DNA of 64,000 nucleotides, from positions 1,284,207 to 1,348,206 of the forward strand of contig NZ_CP031222.1 of the NCBI RefSeq assembly GCF_003351745.1. Direction: 5' to 3'. The translations under genes and the position numbers were made by a program. This DNA is from Aquirhabdus parva (GTDB lineage: Bacteria > Pseudomonadota > Gammaproteobacteria > Pseudomonadales > Moraxellaceae). This document shows positions 29,503 through 38,036 of this stretch, piece by piece (position 1 is the stretch's first letter; the number at the start of each line of letters is the position of its first letter). The notes below the pieces were generated by a model that was not told the origin of the DNA, did not search any database, and saw only the letters and a list, made by a program, of their open reading frames with translations.

Positions 29503-30348
29503 TTAACTTGCAAACAATACTCCACGCCATTCATTAGCGATTGCATTGCTGTCATGCTGATTGGGGTGAAAATCATTTTTATAATAATCCAGATAAGCAG
29601 GCAGGAGTGTTTTTGCCATTACTTTTAATTGCTGGAAAGCAAGCCAATGCTGCTTAAATTGAAGTCGACCTTCTTTGTCATTGAGCAATAACTTCCCAGT
29701 GATATAACTAATTCGGGAAATGAACGTTGTGGTGATGATACGCATAGTCCTTTTACGAACGACCTCATCATTGAAAACCTCGCGATAGACATCAAACGCA
29801 ACAGCCTTATGCTCTGTTTCTTCCAGAGCGTGCCACATCCATAAGTGTGCAGCATCTGGATGAAGTTGCTTGTGGAAGTCATCATGTTCGAGTAAGTATT
29901 GGGCAATGATCGCGGTAAAATGCTCTAGCGCACAGGTGACGGCCAGCTGTTGTTTCGGAGTCAGTACCCCTTTGATTTGCTCTACTTTTTCGTATTCAGA
30001 ATCAATAATCGGCTGTACATCCAGACCGATGCGCTTCGCGAAGTCATTAAAATCTTCATGCGCGTGACTGTGCATAGCCTCTTGCCCAATGAATGCAGAA
30101 ACATCAGACTTTAGCGTTGCAGTTTTTACCTGATCTCTGACATTACGTACGCTATGAACGAAAAAGCGCTCACCATTCGGGAAGGTGAGAGAAAGGGCTG
30201 TAAGTAAGTGAGATAGCAGTGGATTATTGTTGAAATAATATTTGGGGAGTTGAGCAAAGTTGAATTCTGGGCGACGCACAGTAATGGGGTGATGTGAGGC
30301 GTTATCGAAGCCTTGAGTAGTATTAGTCGTATGCGCTGTACTTTGCAT
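29503..30348 (-). CDS. PF10118-type predicted metal-dependent hydrolase (copy 1)
   Basis: A 281-residue protein of the 'predicted metal-dependent hydrolase' family (PF10118). Carboxylate/histidine motifs that could form a di-metal centre in a ferritin-like helical bundle: IGQEAMHSHAHEDFN (about 83-97), CALEHFTAIIAQYL and HALEETEHKAVAFDVYREVF. No signal peptide. Biochemical role not established. A paralogue at 48071-48949 shares these motifs and the same start-region pattern (RR..F.F...K.YWFNN). The gene is convergent with xerC; two short dyads lie upstream. Confidence 0.8.
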   Translation of the reverse strand: MQSTAHTTNTTQGFDNASHHPITVRRPEFNFAQLPKYYFNNNPLLSHLLTALSLTFPNGERFFVHSVRNVRDQVKTATLKSDVSAFIGQEAMHSHAHEDFNDFAKRIGLDVQPIIDSEYEKVEQIKGVLTPKQQLAVTCALEHFTAIIAQYLLEHDDFHKQLHPDAAHLWMWHALEETEHKAVAFDVYREVFNDEVVRKRTMRIITTTFISRISYITGKLLLNDKEGRLQFKQHWLAFQQLKVMAKTLLPAYLDYYKNDFHPNQHDSNAIANEWRGVLFAS

Positions 30349-30764
30349 GTTCAGTTGCTCCTCATTCTGTAATCAGCGTTCAGTTGTTTTATTGATATGG
30401 AACTTAGACACTATTTGTTGACATGGGAAGTTGTCACTATATTGCTTATCCTGCTATGGACAATGCTTATTGTCAATTTAAAAGTTGATTTTTTTAGTCA
30501 TAACCGAGTGTTCATCAGGGCAGAATTACGGTTTGCCACAGAATTTTACTGATTAGACATCAATTCGGCTTGACCTTGAGGCGCTCAAATAGCAATATAC
30601 TGCGCACTCTAATATTTAGGCTGATCTTTTTTAACTAGGCTTTCAACTCCGCTTAAAAAAGTGAAGTCCGTCGAAAGAAAAAGTAATAAAGCTCAAAAGT
30701 TCGATTTTTTACATCGTACTTCCAAAATTTTTGAATATATCCACTAGCCAAGCCGAGGAATTTT
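30349..30764. promoter_or_regulatory. Divergent intergenic region with tandem dyads (PF10118 gene / etfB)
   Basis: 416 bases without a gene. Two inverted repeats lie 70-125 bases upstream of the minus-strand hydrolase start: TGACA-N8-TGTCA at 30419-30436 and the 16-bp palindrome GACAAT-GCTT-ATTGTC at 30459-30474. An imperfect direct repeat with core CACTAT (about 30401-30421 and 30427-30448) overlaps the first. These look like regulator sites. The remainder toward etfB is AT-rich with no unambiguous promoter. Confidence 0.45.
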
Positions 30765-31514
30765 ATGAAGGCTCTTGTTGCTGTCAAACGTGTTGTCGAT
30801 TACAACGTTAAAGTTCGTGTTAAAGCGGATAAAACGGGCGTCGATTTAACCAACGTCAAAATGTCGATCAATCCATTCTGCGAAATCGCAGTTGAAGAAG
30901 CCGTACGCCTCAAAGAAAAAGGCGTAGTGACTGAAATCGTTGTGGTTTCTGTTGGCCCAACTGCTGCACAAGAGCAAATTCGCTCTGCGATGGCACTCGG
31001 TGCAGACCGCGGTATTTTGGTTCAAACTGATGATGCAGTAGGTCCTTTGGCGGTTGCTAAAATCCTGAAAGCGATTGCTGATCAAGAACAACCTCAAATC
31101 ATCCTGCTCGGTAAACAAGCAATCGATGATGACAACAACCAAGCTGGCCAAATGCTGGCTGCGTTGATGGGTGTAGGTCAAGGTACTTTTGCATCAAAAG
31201 TGACTGTTGAAGGCACTTCATTGAAAGTTGAGCGTGAAGTTGACGGCGGCGCACAAGTGGTTGATTTGACACTTCCTGCGATTGTGACTACTGACTTGCG
31301 CTTGAACGAGCCACGTTATGCAGCATTGCCTAACATTATGAAAGCACGTAAAAAACCACTGGAAACCAAAACTCCAGCAGATTATGGCGTGAACACTGCT
31401 CCAACGGTTAAAACTCTGAAAGTTGAGCCACCAGCAGAGCGTAAAGCGGGCATTAAAGTGAAGTCGGTCGATGAGTTGATCGAAAAACTTAAAAACGAAG
31501 CTAAAGTCATCTAA
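30765..31514 (+). CDS. etfB: Electron transfer flavoprotein beta subunit
   Basis: EtfB with EtfA collects electrons from acyl-CoA dehydrogenases and passes them to ETF-ubiquinone oxidoreductase. The 249-residue protein begins [20 protein letters not shown] and has [39 protein letters not shown] (AMP-binding region) and [28 protein letters not shown], the ETF-beta signature and recognition loop. 130 bases before etfA. Relevant to the acyl-CoA dehydrogenase encoded at 49.8 kb. Confidence 0.96.
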   Translation: MKALVAVKRVVDYNVKVRVKADKTGVDLTNVKMSINPFCEIAVEEAVRLKEKGVVTEIVVVSVGPTAAQEQIRSAMALGADRGILVQTDDAVGPLAVAKILKAIADQEQPQIILLGKQAIDDDNNQAGQMLAALMGVGQGTFASKVTVEGTSLKVEREVDGGAQVVDLTLPAIVTTDLRLNEPRYAALPNIMKARKKPLETKTPADYGVNTAPTVKTLKVEPPAERKAGIKVKSVDELIEKLKNEAKVI

Positions 31515-31562
31515 TTCGATCTGAATTAAGGCTTTATTAAGTTTTAAGTGCTTTATTTTACT

Positions 31563-31607
31563 TAGATTCTAAATATATAGATTCTAATCACACAGATTTT
31601 AAACAAA
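31563..31607. repeat. Three 15-bp tandem repeats in the etfB-etfA spacer
   Basis: TAGATTCTAA at 31563 and 31578 and the variant CAGATTTTAA at 31593, each exactly 15 bases apart, in the untranslated spacer between etfB and etfA. AT-rich and degenerate in the remaining 5 bases of each unit. Confidence 0.55.
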
Positions 31608-31644
31608 TGCTACAAAACGCATTCCGTTTTATAGGAGTTTTAAC

Positions 31645-32577
31645 ATGGCTATTTTGGTTTACGCCGAACATGATAATGTCAGCCTAAAACCTGCAACGCT
31701 GAACGTCGTTGCAGCTGCTCAAGCCATTGGTGGCGATGTGCATATCTTGGTTGCAGGTCAAGGCGCTCAAGCAGCAGCTGATGCCGCAGCACAAGTTGCA
31801 GGTGTTTCTAAAGTTCTTTTGGCTGATAACGCCACTTATGCGCATCAATTGGCTGAAAACGTAAGCTTGCTCGTTGCAAACGTTGGTAAGGCTTATACCC
31901 ATATCCTTGCTGCAGCAACCTCTAATGGCAAGAACTTTATGCCACGCGTAGCGGCATTGCTTGATGTCAGTCAAATTTCTGACATTATCAAAGTGATCTC
32001 TCCTGATACCTTTGAACGTCCAATCTATGCAGGTAATGCGATTGCGACAGTACAAAGCTCTGATTCAATCAAGGTCATCACCGTACGTGGTACAGGTTTT
32101 GATCCAGTTGCTGCAACTGGTGGCTCTGCTGCGATTGAAGCGGTTGCTGAAGCAGATGACTTGGGCAAATCAAAATTTGTAAGTGAAGAGCTTGCAAAAT
32201 CTGAACGTCCAGAACTGACTGCTGCACGTATCGTTGTTTCAGGTGGTCGTGGTATGGCGAATGGCGAAAACTTCGAGAAAGTTTTGGTTCCACTCGTAGA
32301 CAAACTTGGCGCAGCAATGGGTGCGTCACGTGCTGCTGTTGACGCAGGCTTTGTACCAAACGATCTTCAAGTTGGTCAAACTGGTAAAATCGTTGCACCT
32401 GATCTGTATGTTGCCGTCGGTATCTCTGGTGCGATCCAGCATTTGGCTGGTATGAAAGATTCTAAAGTGATCGTTGCGATCAACAAAGATGAAGAAGCGC
32501 CGATCGGTACAGTTGCAGATTACTTCTTGGTTGGTGACTTGTTCCAAGTCGTTCCAGAACTGACCAGCAAGCTGTAA
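31645..32577 (+). CDS. etfA: Electron transfer flavoprotein alpha subunit
   Basis: EtfA holds the redox-active FAD of ETF. The 310-residue protein has the C-terminal FAD domain motifs [53 protein letters not shown] and [42 protein letters not shown]. The N-terminal half is the usual ETF alpha/beta domain. GGAG Shine-Dalgarno before the ATG. Followed by a strong terminator. Confidence 0.97.
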   Translation: MAILVYAEHDNVSLKPATLNVVAAAQAIGGDVHILVAGQGAQAAADAAAQVAGVSKVLLADNATYAHQLAENVSLLVANVGKAYTHILAAATSNGKNFMPRVAALLDVSQISDIIKVISPDTFERPIYAGNAIATVQSSDSIKVITVRGTGFDPVAATGGSAAIEAVAEADDLGKSKFVSEELAKSERPELTAARIVVSGGRGMANGENFEKVLVPLVDKLGAAMGASRAAVDAGFVPNDLQVGQTGKIVAPDLYVAVGISGAIQHLAGMKDSKVIVAINKDEEAPIGTVADYFLVGDLFQVVPELTSKL

Positions 32578-32596
32578 TTTTTGCTGAGTGAGCGTC

Positions 32597-32630
32597 AAAA
32601 AAGCCCTGAAATTTTCAGGGCTTTTTTTTT
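32597..32630 (+). terminator. Terminator of etfBA
   Basis: AAGCCCTGAA/TTCAGGGCTT stem with a 2-3 base loop, flanked by A6 and followed by nine T. Confidence 0.92.
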
Positions 32631-32639
32631 GTAGGATAT

Positions 32640-33602
32640 TTAATCCTTGTCCTTATTAATCCCTACTTGTACTTCCAATCGCCCCGGCTGTACACGTAAA
32701 CCACGGACTTCAAATTGATTCACCAACTGCTGCATGAGCTCTTTGCTTTCACGCAAAATATTTAAGCCAGGTAATACACTAAAATCACTGAGGCTGAGAA
32801 GTTTATCCAGCATCCAAGAGCGATTATTTAAAAAGTCGATAAAACCTGCTTTGTCTAGATCGATATACCAAACGCGATAGCCTTCTTGCTGAATACCCGG
32901 AATATCACGAATGATGTGGTTGATCAAAGAGGGGATTGGTAAGCTATTAATCACATCAAACGCTTTACTGCTGATCTTACGGGCAGCCCAGTTGGTCAAT
33001 ACATTGGCATCACGTAATTGCACATCAAGGCTTTCATCGACTTGACGCAAACGCAGAAACTTCTCTTTACTGATTTCGCATTCCAGTACGTTAAAGTCAA
33101 GTCTAAGCGTATACAGCGCTCGTTTGTAATGACCAATAATTTTTATGCTTAAACGATCATCGCCGCAGTCGACTGTAATATCGTCAATGTCTGAGTTTTT
33201 TTCGATGCGTTTGCGAATTTGTTTATTCAGGAGGAGTTCGGGTAGTGGGAGTGTCAGTGTGGTATTGCCCAAAAATGTACGTGCCATGAGTAAGGCAACG
33301 TCACGTGCTGTTTCACTGGTTCCGGATACAACGCCACGCATCGTATCCGTAGTAAAGTTTGCAGCGCCAACAACGCCACGTGCTGCGCCTGAGGCGACGA
33401 CATCAACAACACTCATTGCAGCATCCTTGGCATCACCCACAACGCCGACAAAGTCACGGGTGGCATCGGAAGCCATATCCGCAACATCACGTGCATGTTT
33501 GAGGGTATGGTCAAGTAGGCTTTTACGGCGTGATTTTTTCTCTGTTATGCTTGGATCTGAGTGATCGCTATTTAATTGACGCGTTGAATCATATTCACTC
33601 AT
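32640..33602 (-). CDS. Conserved-looking hypothetical protein with amphipathic N-terminal repeats
   Basis: A 320-residue protein I do not recognise. Start at MSEYDSTRQ (33602); a frame runs ten codons further up. Residues about 20-30 are highly basic (EKKSRRKS). Residues 35-110 are short amphipathic units rich in Ala, Val, Asp and Gly (DATRDFVGVVGDAKDAAMSVVDVVASGAARGVVGAAN...), like lipid-associating or LEA-type helices. The remaining 210 residues alternate hydrophobic and charged residues and look like a folded beta/alpha domain. No signal peptide. Its 3' end abuts the etfA terminator. Confidence 0.65.
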   Translation of the reverse strand: MSEYDSTRQLNSDHSDPSITEKKSRRKSLLDHTLKHARDVADMASDATRDFVGVVGDAKDAAMSVVDVVASGAARGVVGAANFTTDTMRGVVSGTSETARDVALLMARTFLGNTTLTLPLPELLLNKQIRKRIEKNSDIDDITVDCGDDRLSIKIIGHYKRALYTLRLDFNVLECEISKEKFLRLRQVDESLDVQLRDANVLTNWAARKISSKAFDVINSLPIPSLINHIIRDIPGIQQEGYRVWYIDLDKAGFIDFLNNRSWMLDKLLSLSDFSVLPGLNILRESKELMQQLVNQFEVRGLRVQPGRLEVQVGINKDKD

Positions 33603-33964
33603 ATCGGCTCTCCCTAGGTATTGCGATAGCAATCATTCTGCTCAGTGTATTTTTTTATGCTTACTCATTTTTGAGTATAGGCGAAGTTGACTTGTGATCT
33701 ATACTATATCCAGAATAGCACGGGCTTGAATGACCATATGTATGAAAATGCATTGCTATTTTTATGTTTTTTGGTCAGATGAACTTGAAAACCTGAAGCA
33801 TGATCGGCTAATGCTACAAATCGTTTGAAGATGTACAAAGATTCAGCAAATGGATAGGCTGCCTTTGTTCTTTTAGCTCACATCGTGTAGACTTCGGATC
33901 GGTTTTAGATGGCTTAAATGCGCCGCTAGATCCTATAGTTTTAAGTAAATTGCTTTACAAATAT
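33603..33964. other. Intergenic region upstream of the Ile2 tRNA
   Basis: About 360 bases without a gene. It must carry the tRNA promoter; TTAAAT at 33914-33919 followed by GC-rich CGCCGC is a plausible -10 and discriminator, but no well-spaced -35 is clear. Confidence 0.45.
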
Positions 33965-34041
<77 letters not shown>

Positions 34042-34059
34042 TATTATAGATGTTTAAAA

Positions 34060-34091
34060 TAAAGCCTTTGCGTAATTGCGAAGGCTTTTTT
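34060..34091 (+). terminator. Terminator of the Ile2 tRNA
   Basis: AAGCCTTTGC/GCGAAGGCTT stem with one G-T pair, loop GTAATT, then T7; about 20-50 bases past the tRNA. Confidence 0.82.
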
Positions 34092-34333
34092 ATTGTCTGA
34101 AAAAGTTCGGATTATTACTCTTTTAATTTTTATCAATAGCGACATCAGTTGATTTGCTCAGATTTCGTCAGGGGCGGGTTCTAAGTGTCACAATACAATC
34201 ATCAAAAAATCGATATAAATAGGAAACCAATACTATGTTGGTTGTTTAAATCAGAGAGGGTAAGGCGATGCCGAGAGCAGTTGGATAAAATAGCAGCAAA
34301 GAATTAAACGATAATTTATAGAGGATGACAACG

Positions 34334-34823
34334 ATGAGTTTTGTGGAAAAATGGGGTTCTGATGAAATCTCAGCACACTATGCCGAACGTTATGAACGTG
34401 AGATTCCAAAAGAAATACAAAAAAAAACATAACTATGTTTATCCAGATAAATTGTATTTGTGCCCCTCTTTTGTTGATGAAGAAAGAGATATGGCATTGC
34501 TATTAATCAATAATTTGATTGCTAGTCCCGGTGAAGACCATGCCGCAGCGTACGCTTTCTTTGTTGGTCAAGAGATTGTTTTATTACAAGGGGATAATAA
34601 GGGACTTTTTTGTGATTTTGAGACTAAAAAAGGAGGGTTCTTGTATTTGATTTTACCCTATGAAACACCTGCAAGTTTAAAAGGTCAAGAAACTTATCTC
34701 AGACAGTTGATTACCGAAGCATTTATTTGCTTAGGTCAAAGTAAAAGTAATCAATTTATTACCTATGATCATATCGAGGTTTTGTTTGATCAACAATATA
34801 CGCCACGAAATTCCCCACGTTAA
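34334..34823 (+). pseudogene. Small gene of unknown function interrupted at an A9 tract
   Basis: A GAGGA Shine-Dalgarno sits eight bases before the ATG at 34334, which starts MSFVEKWGSDEISAHYAERY and runs into a stop after 32 codons. At a run of nine A (about 34419-34427) the neighbouring frame opens and continues for about 130 residues (HNYVYPDKLYLCPSFVD...) to 34823. Removing one A joins the halves into a protein of about 162 residues with intact initiation signals. I do not recognise the product; residues such as ALLLINNLIASPGEDHAAAYAFFVGQE suggest a compact cytoplasmic protein, possibly an immunity or accessory protein for the RTX remnant beside it (inference). It may be a true frameshift, a slippery/phase-variable tract or a base-calling error. 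Confidence 0.6.
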
Positions 34824-34869
34824 ATTTGAATTTAAAGTAAATTTCATTTCAGTGTTTTGCAATATTGTG

Positions 34870-35199
34870 GTGAATGATACAACCGCAGGGAATCAGGATA
34901 TTTTGCAACTCGGCAGTGACATTCGTGCTGATCAGCTCTGGTTCCGCCACGTTGGATCGGATCTAGAGGTGACAGTGATTGGTACCAGTAACTCCGCGAC
35001 CATCAAAAACTGGTATGCAGGAAATCAATACCATGTTGAATTGTTCAAGTCTGGGGACGGTAAGACCTTAATTGATTCGCAAGTGCAGAACTTAGTGAGT
35101 GCTATGGCAAGCATGTCACCACCAGCGGTAGGACAAATTAACTTATCTCCTAGTGATCAAGCCACGCTGAATCCTGTGTTTGCGTCGAACTGGGCTTAA
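34870..35199 (+). pseudogene. Orphan C-terminus of an RTX/haemolysin-type calcium-binding protein
   Basis: About 110 residues matching the C-terminal domain found at the end of large RTX-like secreted proteins (haemolysin-type calcium-binding related domain): NDTTAGNQDILQLGSDIRADQLWFRHVGSDLEVTVIGTSNSATIKNWYAGNQYHVELF then TLIDSQVQNLVSAMASMSPPAVGQINLSPSDQATLNPVFASNWA. The GGxGxD repeats and toxin body that should precede it are missing; the open frame starts inside the preceding gene (34765) with no plausible start signal, so this is a truncated remnant. No type I secretion genes adjoin it. Confidence 0.75.
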
Positions 35200-35216
35200 G
35201 TTCTTTAATTAAATTA

Positions 35217-35247
35217 TAAAAAACCACCTATTAGGGTGGTTTTTTAT
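35217..35247 (+). terminator. Terminator after the RTX remnant
   Basis: AAAACCACC/GGTGGTTTT arms around TATTAG, ending in T6, 20 bases past the stop of the RTX fragment. Confidence 0.85.
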
Positions 35248-35435
35248 ATCTAAACATAGAATTTACTAAAGATTACTTATGCTTAACCATTCAGTCCATT
35301 TCTTCAAATTAAAACCATGTCTCCACAATGTCTCCATGATTCATGCACTGTAGGGCAAGTTAATTATCAGAAAATTTCAATCAGAAAATTACAGATGCAT
35401 GCGTAATTCAATATCGTGTTCTGATTGAGGTTTTT

Positions 35436-36812
35436 ATGTCTAAAAATGCCCAGCTACTCGCTGATGAGGCCAAGTATTGTTCTTTTGGAGATACTGTTCA
35501 TTACGTTGATCCACCAAAGATTTTTGAAAATAGTGGCGGTAGTTATTTATACGATGAAAATGGTACGCCTTATCTCGATTTGCAAATGTGGTATTCCGCA
35601 GTCAATTTCGGCTATAAAAATGAACGTCTCAATAATGTGTTGAAGCGCCAAATTGATCTTCTTCCTCAAGTCGCTAGCCAATATCTGCACCCGACCAAAA
35701 TCGAATTAGCCAAAGTCATTGCCGAAGATATGAAAAGCAAATTTGGCATGGATGGTCGGATTCATTTCAACGTGGGTGGTTCGCAGTCTATCGAAGATTC
35801 TCTTAAGATTGTCCGTAATGCTTCCAATGGCAAGAGCTTAATGTTTGCATTTGAGGGTGGTTATCACGGCCGGACTCTGGGTGCTTCTGCAATTACATCG
35901 AGCTATCGCTATCGCCGCCGCTTTGGACATTTTGGTGATCGTGCACATTTTGTGCCTTTTCCATATCCTTTCCGTCGTCCTAAAGGCATGACTGCGGAAG
36001 AATATGGTGATTTCTGTGTCAAAGATTTTGCTCGTTTATTTGAAACTGAATACAACGGTGTTTGGGATCCAAAAACCAAACAAGCTGAATACGCTGCATT
36101 CTATGTTGAGCCGATTCAAGGAACCGGTGGATACGTGATTCCGCCACGTAATTTCTTCAAAGGCTTGAAGCAAGTGCTTGATCAACATGGCGTACTGCTT
36201 GTTGTTGATGAAATTCAAATGGGCTTTTATCGCACTGGTAAATTGTGGTCGATTGAACATTTTGATGTGAAGCCTGATGTGCTCGTTTTTGCCAAAGCAT
36301 TGACCAATGGTATGAATCCATTGGGCGGGCTATGGGCGCGTGAAGAGTTGATCAACCCAACAATCTTCCCGCCGGGTTCAACCCATTCCACCTTTGCCTC
36401 AAATCCACTGGGAACGGCACTTGGCCTCGAAGTCATGAAAATGACACGTGAAATCGACTTTGAAAGCATGGTTATGGCCAGTGGAGCTTATTTCCTTGAA
36501 GGTTTGCAAGAGCTGCAAAAGCGTCATAAAGAAATTGGTGATGTAGATGGCTTAGGCCTCGCCCTGCGCGCAGAAATCTGTATGGAAGATGGCTTTGCGC
36601 CAAACCGTGAGCTCCTCGATAAGATGGTTCATATCGGCTTATCCGGTGACCTTGATTGGGAAGGCAAGAAAATGGGTCTGGTGTTGGATGTTGGTGGCTA
36701 TTACAAAAACGTCATTACGTTTGCACCATCACTCTATATAACCCGTGCTGAAATTGATCAAGGCATAGCACTGCTTGATCAATTACTGACCCGCGCGAAA
36801 CGTGAAATGTAA
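35436..36812 (+). CDS. Class III PLP-dependent aminotransferase
   Basis: A 458-residue fold-type I aminotransferase of class III (the ornithine, GABA, diaminobutyrate and beta-alanine group). Motifs: FEGGYHGRTLGASAIT, YVEPIQGTGGYVIPPRNFF, LLVVDEIQMGFYRTGKLWSIEH (conserved Asp258 for the PLP nitrogen) and VFAKALTNGMNPLGG (Schiff-base Lys287). Substrate cannot be read from sequence; the class usually handles omega-amino groups. Strong TGAGG Shine-Dalgarno. It leads a plus-strand trio with a FemAB/GNAT-like acyltransferase and an arginase-fold enzyme, suggesting synthesis of an amine- or guanidine-containing molecule (inference). Confidence 0.85.
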   Translation: MSKNAQLLADEAKYCSFGDTVHYVDPPKIFENSGGSYLYDENGTPYLDLQMWYSAVNFGYKNERLNNVLKRQIDLLPQVASQYLHPTKIELAKVIAEDMKSKFGMDGRIHFNVGGSQSIEDSLKIVRNASNGKSLMFAFEGGYHGRTLGASAITSSYRYRRRFGHFGDRAHFVPFPYPFRRPKGMTAEEYGDFCVKDFARLFETEYNGVWDPKTKQAEYAAFYVEPIQGTGGYVIPPRNFFKGLKQVLDQHGVLLVVDEIQMGFYRTGKLWSIEHFDVKPDVLVFAKALTNGMNPLGGLWAREELINPTIFPPGSTHSTFASNPLGTALGLEVMKMTREIDFESMVMASGAYFLEGLQELQKRHKEIGDVDGLGLALRAEICMEDGFAPNRELLDKMVHIGLSGDLDWEGKKMGLVLDVGGYYKNVITFAPSLYITRAEIDQGIALLDQLLTRAKREM

Positions 36813-36925
36813 TGGTAATGGATTAAAGAATAGTGCTAATCGATTGATTGGCACTGTTTAAATGAGGGAGAGTGCTGATCAGGCTTCTCCCTTTTACCCA
36901 TGTTCTAGCGGATAGGTCACTTCTT

Positions 36926-38005
36926 ATGCATTTCTTAAATCAGCTAGAACCCAATGGGTTGATTCAACATTTCTTAGATCATCCGCCGCAAGACTTTAAA
37001 GTCCTACAACAAGAGAAGAGTGGAGCGCCATTATTCTTTGCTCATTTTGATTTGCTGACGACGCTAGATTTATCTCTACGTCAGAAAATTGCCAAAATTC
37101 CATTTTATCGCTATTGGTCGCAGTTACTTAAACCATACACCTGCTTTATGGGAACTACCGTTTCTGAGTATGTGCCGCTGTCTAAATCAGTCTCTGCAAG
37201 TGACTTGGTTTTACAGATGAAAGATCAGCATGCCGCGCATTTCCCTTTTCTAATTATTAAAGATATTCCTCAGCAGTCACCGTTGTTGACAGCACAAGAT
37301 AACGATTATGCTGCGAACCTCATGTCGGCTTGTATTGGTGCAAAATTTGTCAGGGTTGAAGGACAGGCTCTAGCATGGGTCAAAATAGATTTTGATTCGA
37401 CAGCGGATTATTTGAATCGTCTTTCAAGTAGTCGCCGCAGAAATATTCGTCGTAAACTCAGGTCTCGTCAAGATTTGACCGTAGATTGTATTCAATCCGG
37501 AGACCGTCAATTTTTGGATTCTGATCTGATTGATGAGTATTACCGACTGTATCTCAATGTGTATGAACAGAGTGAGATTCATTTTGACTTATTGAGCCGT
37601 GATTTTTTTGAAGCAGTATTACAAGATAGTCAGCTAAATGGCGTCATTTTCACTTATCGAAAATCTGGACAATTGATTGCCTTCAATATTTGTTTCGTAG
37701 AGAACAACACTTTGGTGGATAAATATATTGGCCTGCTTTATCCCGAGGCAAGGCAATGTAATATCTATACGGTTAGTTGGTTTGAGAACTTGCAATATGC
37801 ATTGGATCACGGGTTAACACGTTATATTGCGGGATGGACTGATCCTGAGATAAAAGCTGAGCTGGGTGCTCAGTTTACGTGGACACAGCATGCGGTATTT
37901 ATTCGTAATCCTCTTTTACGCGGCTTACTCAATGCGTTGTCTTCTTATTTTGAAGGTGACCGCCAATGGTTTGAGCATCACGAATTATTGATTGCACAGA
38001 AATAA
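36926..38005 (+). CDS. FemAB/GNAT-fold acyl- or aminoacyltransferase-like protein
   Basis: A protein of about 359 residues resembling the double-GNAT-fold FemAB/BioF2-like acyltransferases: the central LNRLSSSRRRNIRRKLRSRQDLTV motif, the following DEYYRLYLNVYEQSEIHFDLLSRDFFEAVL and GVIFTYRKSGQLIAFNICFVENNTLVDKYIGLLYPEARQCNIYTVSWFENLQYALDHGLTRYIAGWTDPEIK are typical of that fold. No signal peptide or membrane segment. Acyl donor and acceptor unknown. Start at MHFLNQL; a GTG 18 codons upstream lies directly on an AGGGAG and is badly spaced. Middle gene of the trio, 31 bases before the arginase-fold gene. Confidence 0.65.
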   Translation: MHFLNQLEPNGLIQHFLDHPPQDFKVLQQEKSGAPLFFAHFDLLTTLDLSLRQKIAKIPFYRYWSQLLKPYTCFMGTTVSEYVPLSKSVSASDLVLQMKDQHAAHFPFLIIKDIPQQSPLLTAQDNDYAANLMSACIGAKFVRVEGQALAWVKIDFDSTADYLNRLSSSRRRNIRRKLRSRQDLTVDCIQSGDRQFLDSDLIDEYYRLYLNVYEQSEIHFDLLSRDFFEAVLQDSQLNGVIFTYRKSGQLIAFNICFVENNTLVDKYIGLLYPEARQCNIYTVSWFENLQYALDHGLTRYIAGWTDPEIKAELGAQFTWTQHAVFIRNPLLRGLLNALSSYFEGDRQWFEHHELLIAQK

Positions 38006-38036
38006 TCCATAAAACAGTAATAAGTTAAATGAGTGC

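Noticed and set aside
34042-35435. Search for a duplicated tRNA 3' end as an attachment site
   Set aside because: No second copy of the T-arm/acceptor segment was visible by eye downstream, so the integration idea rests on context only.
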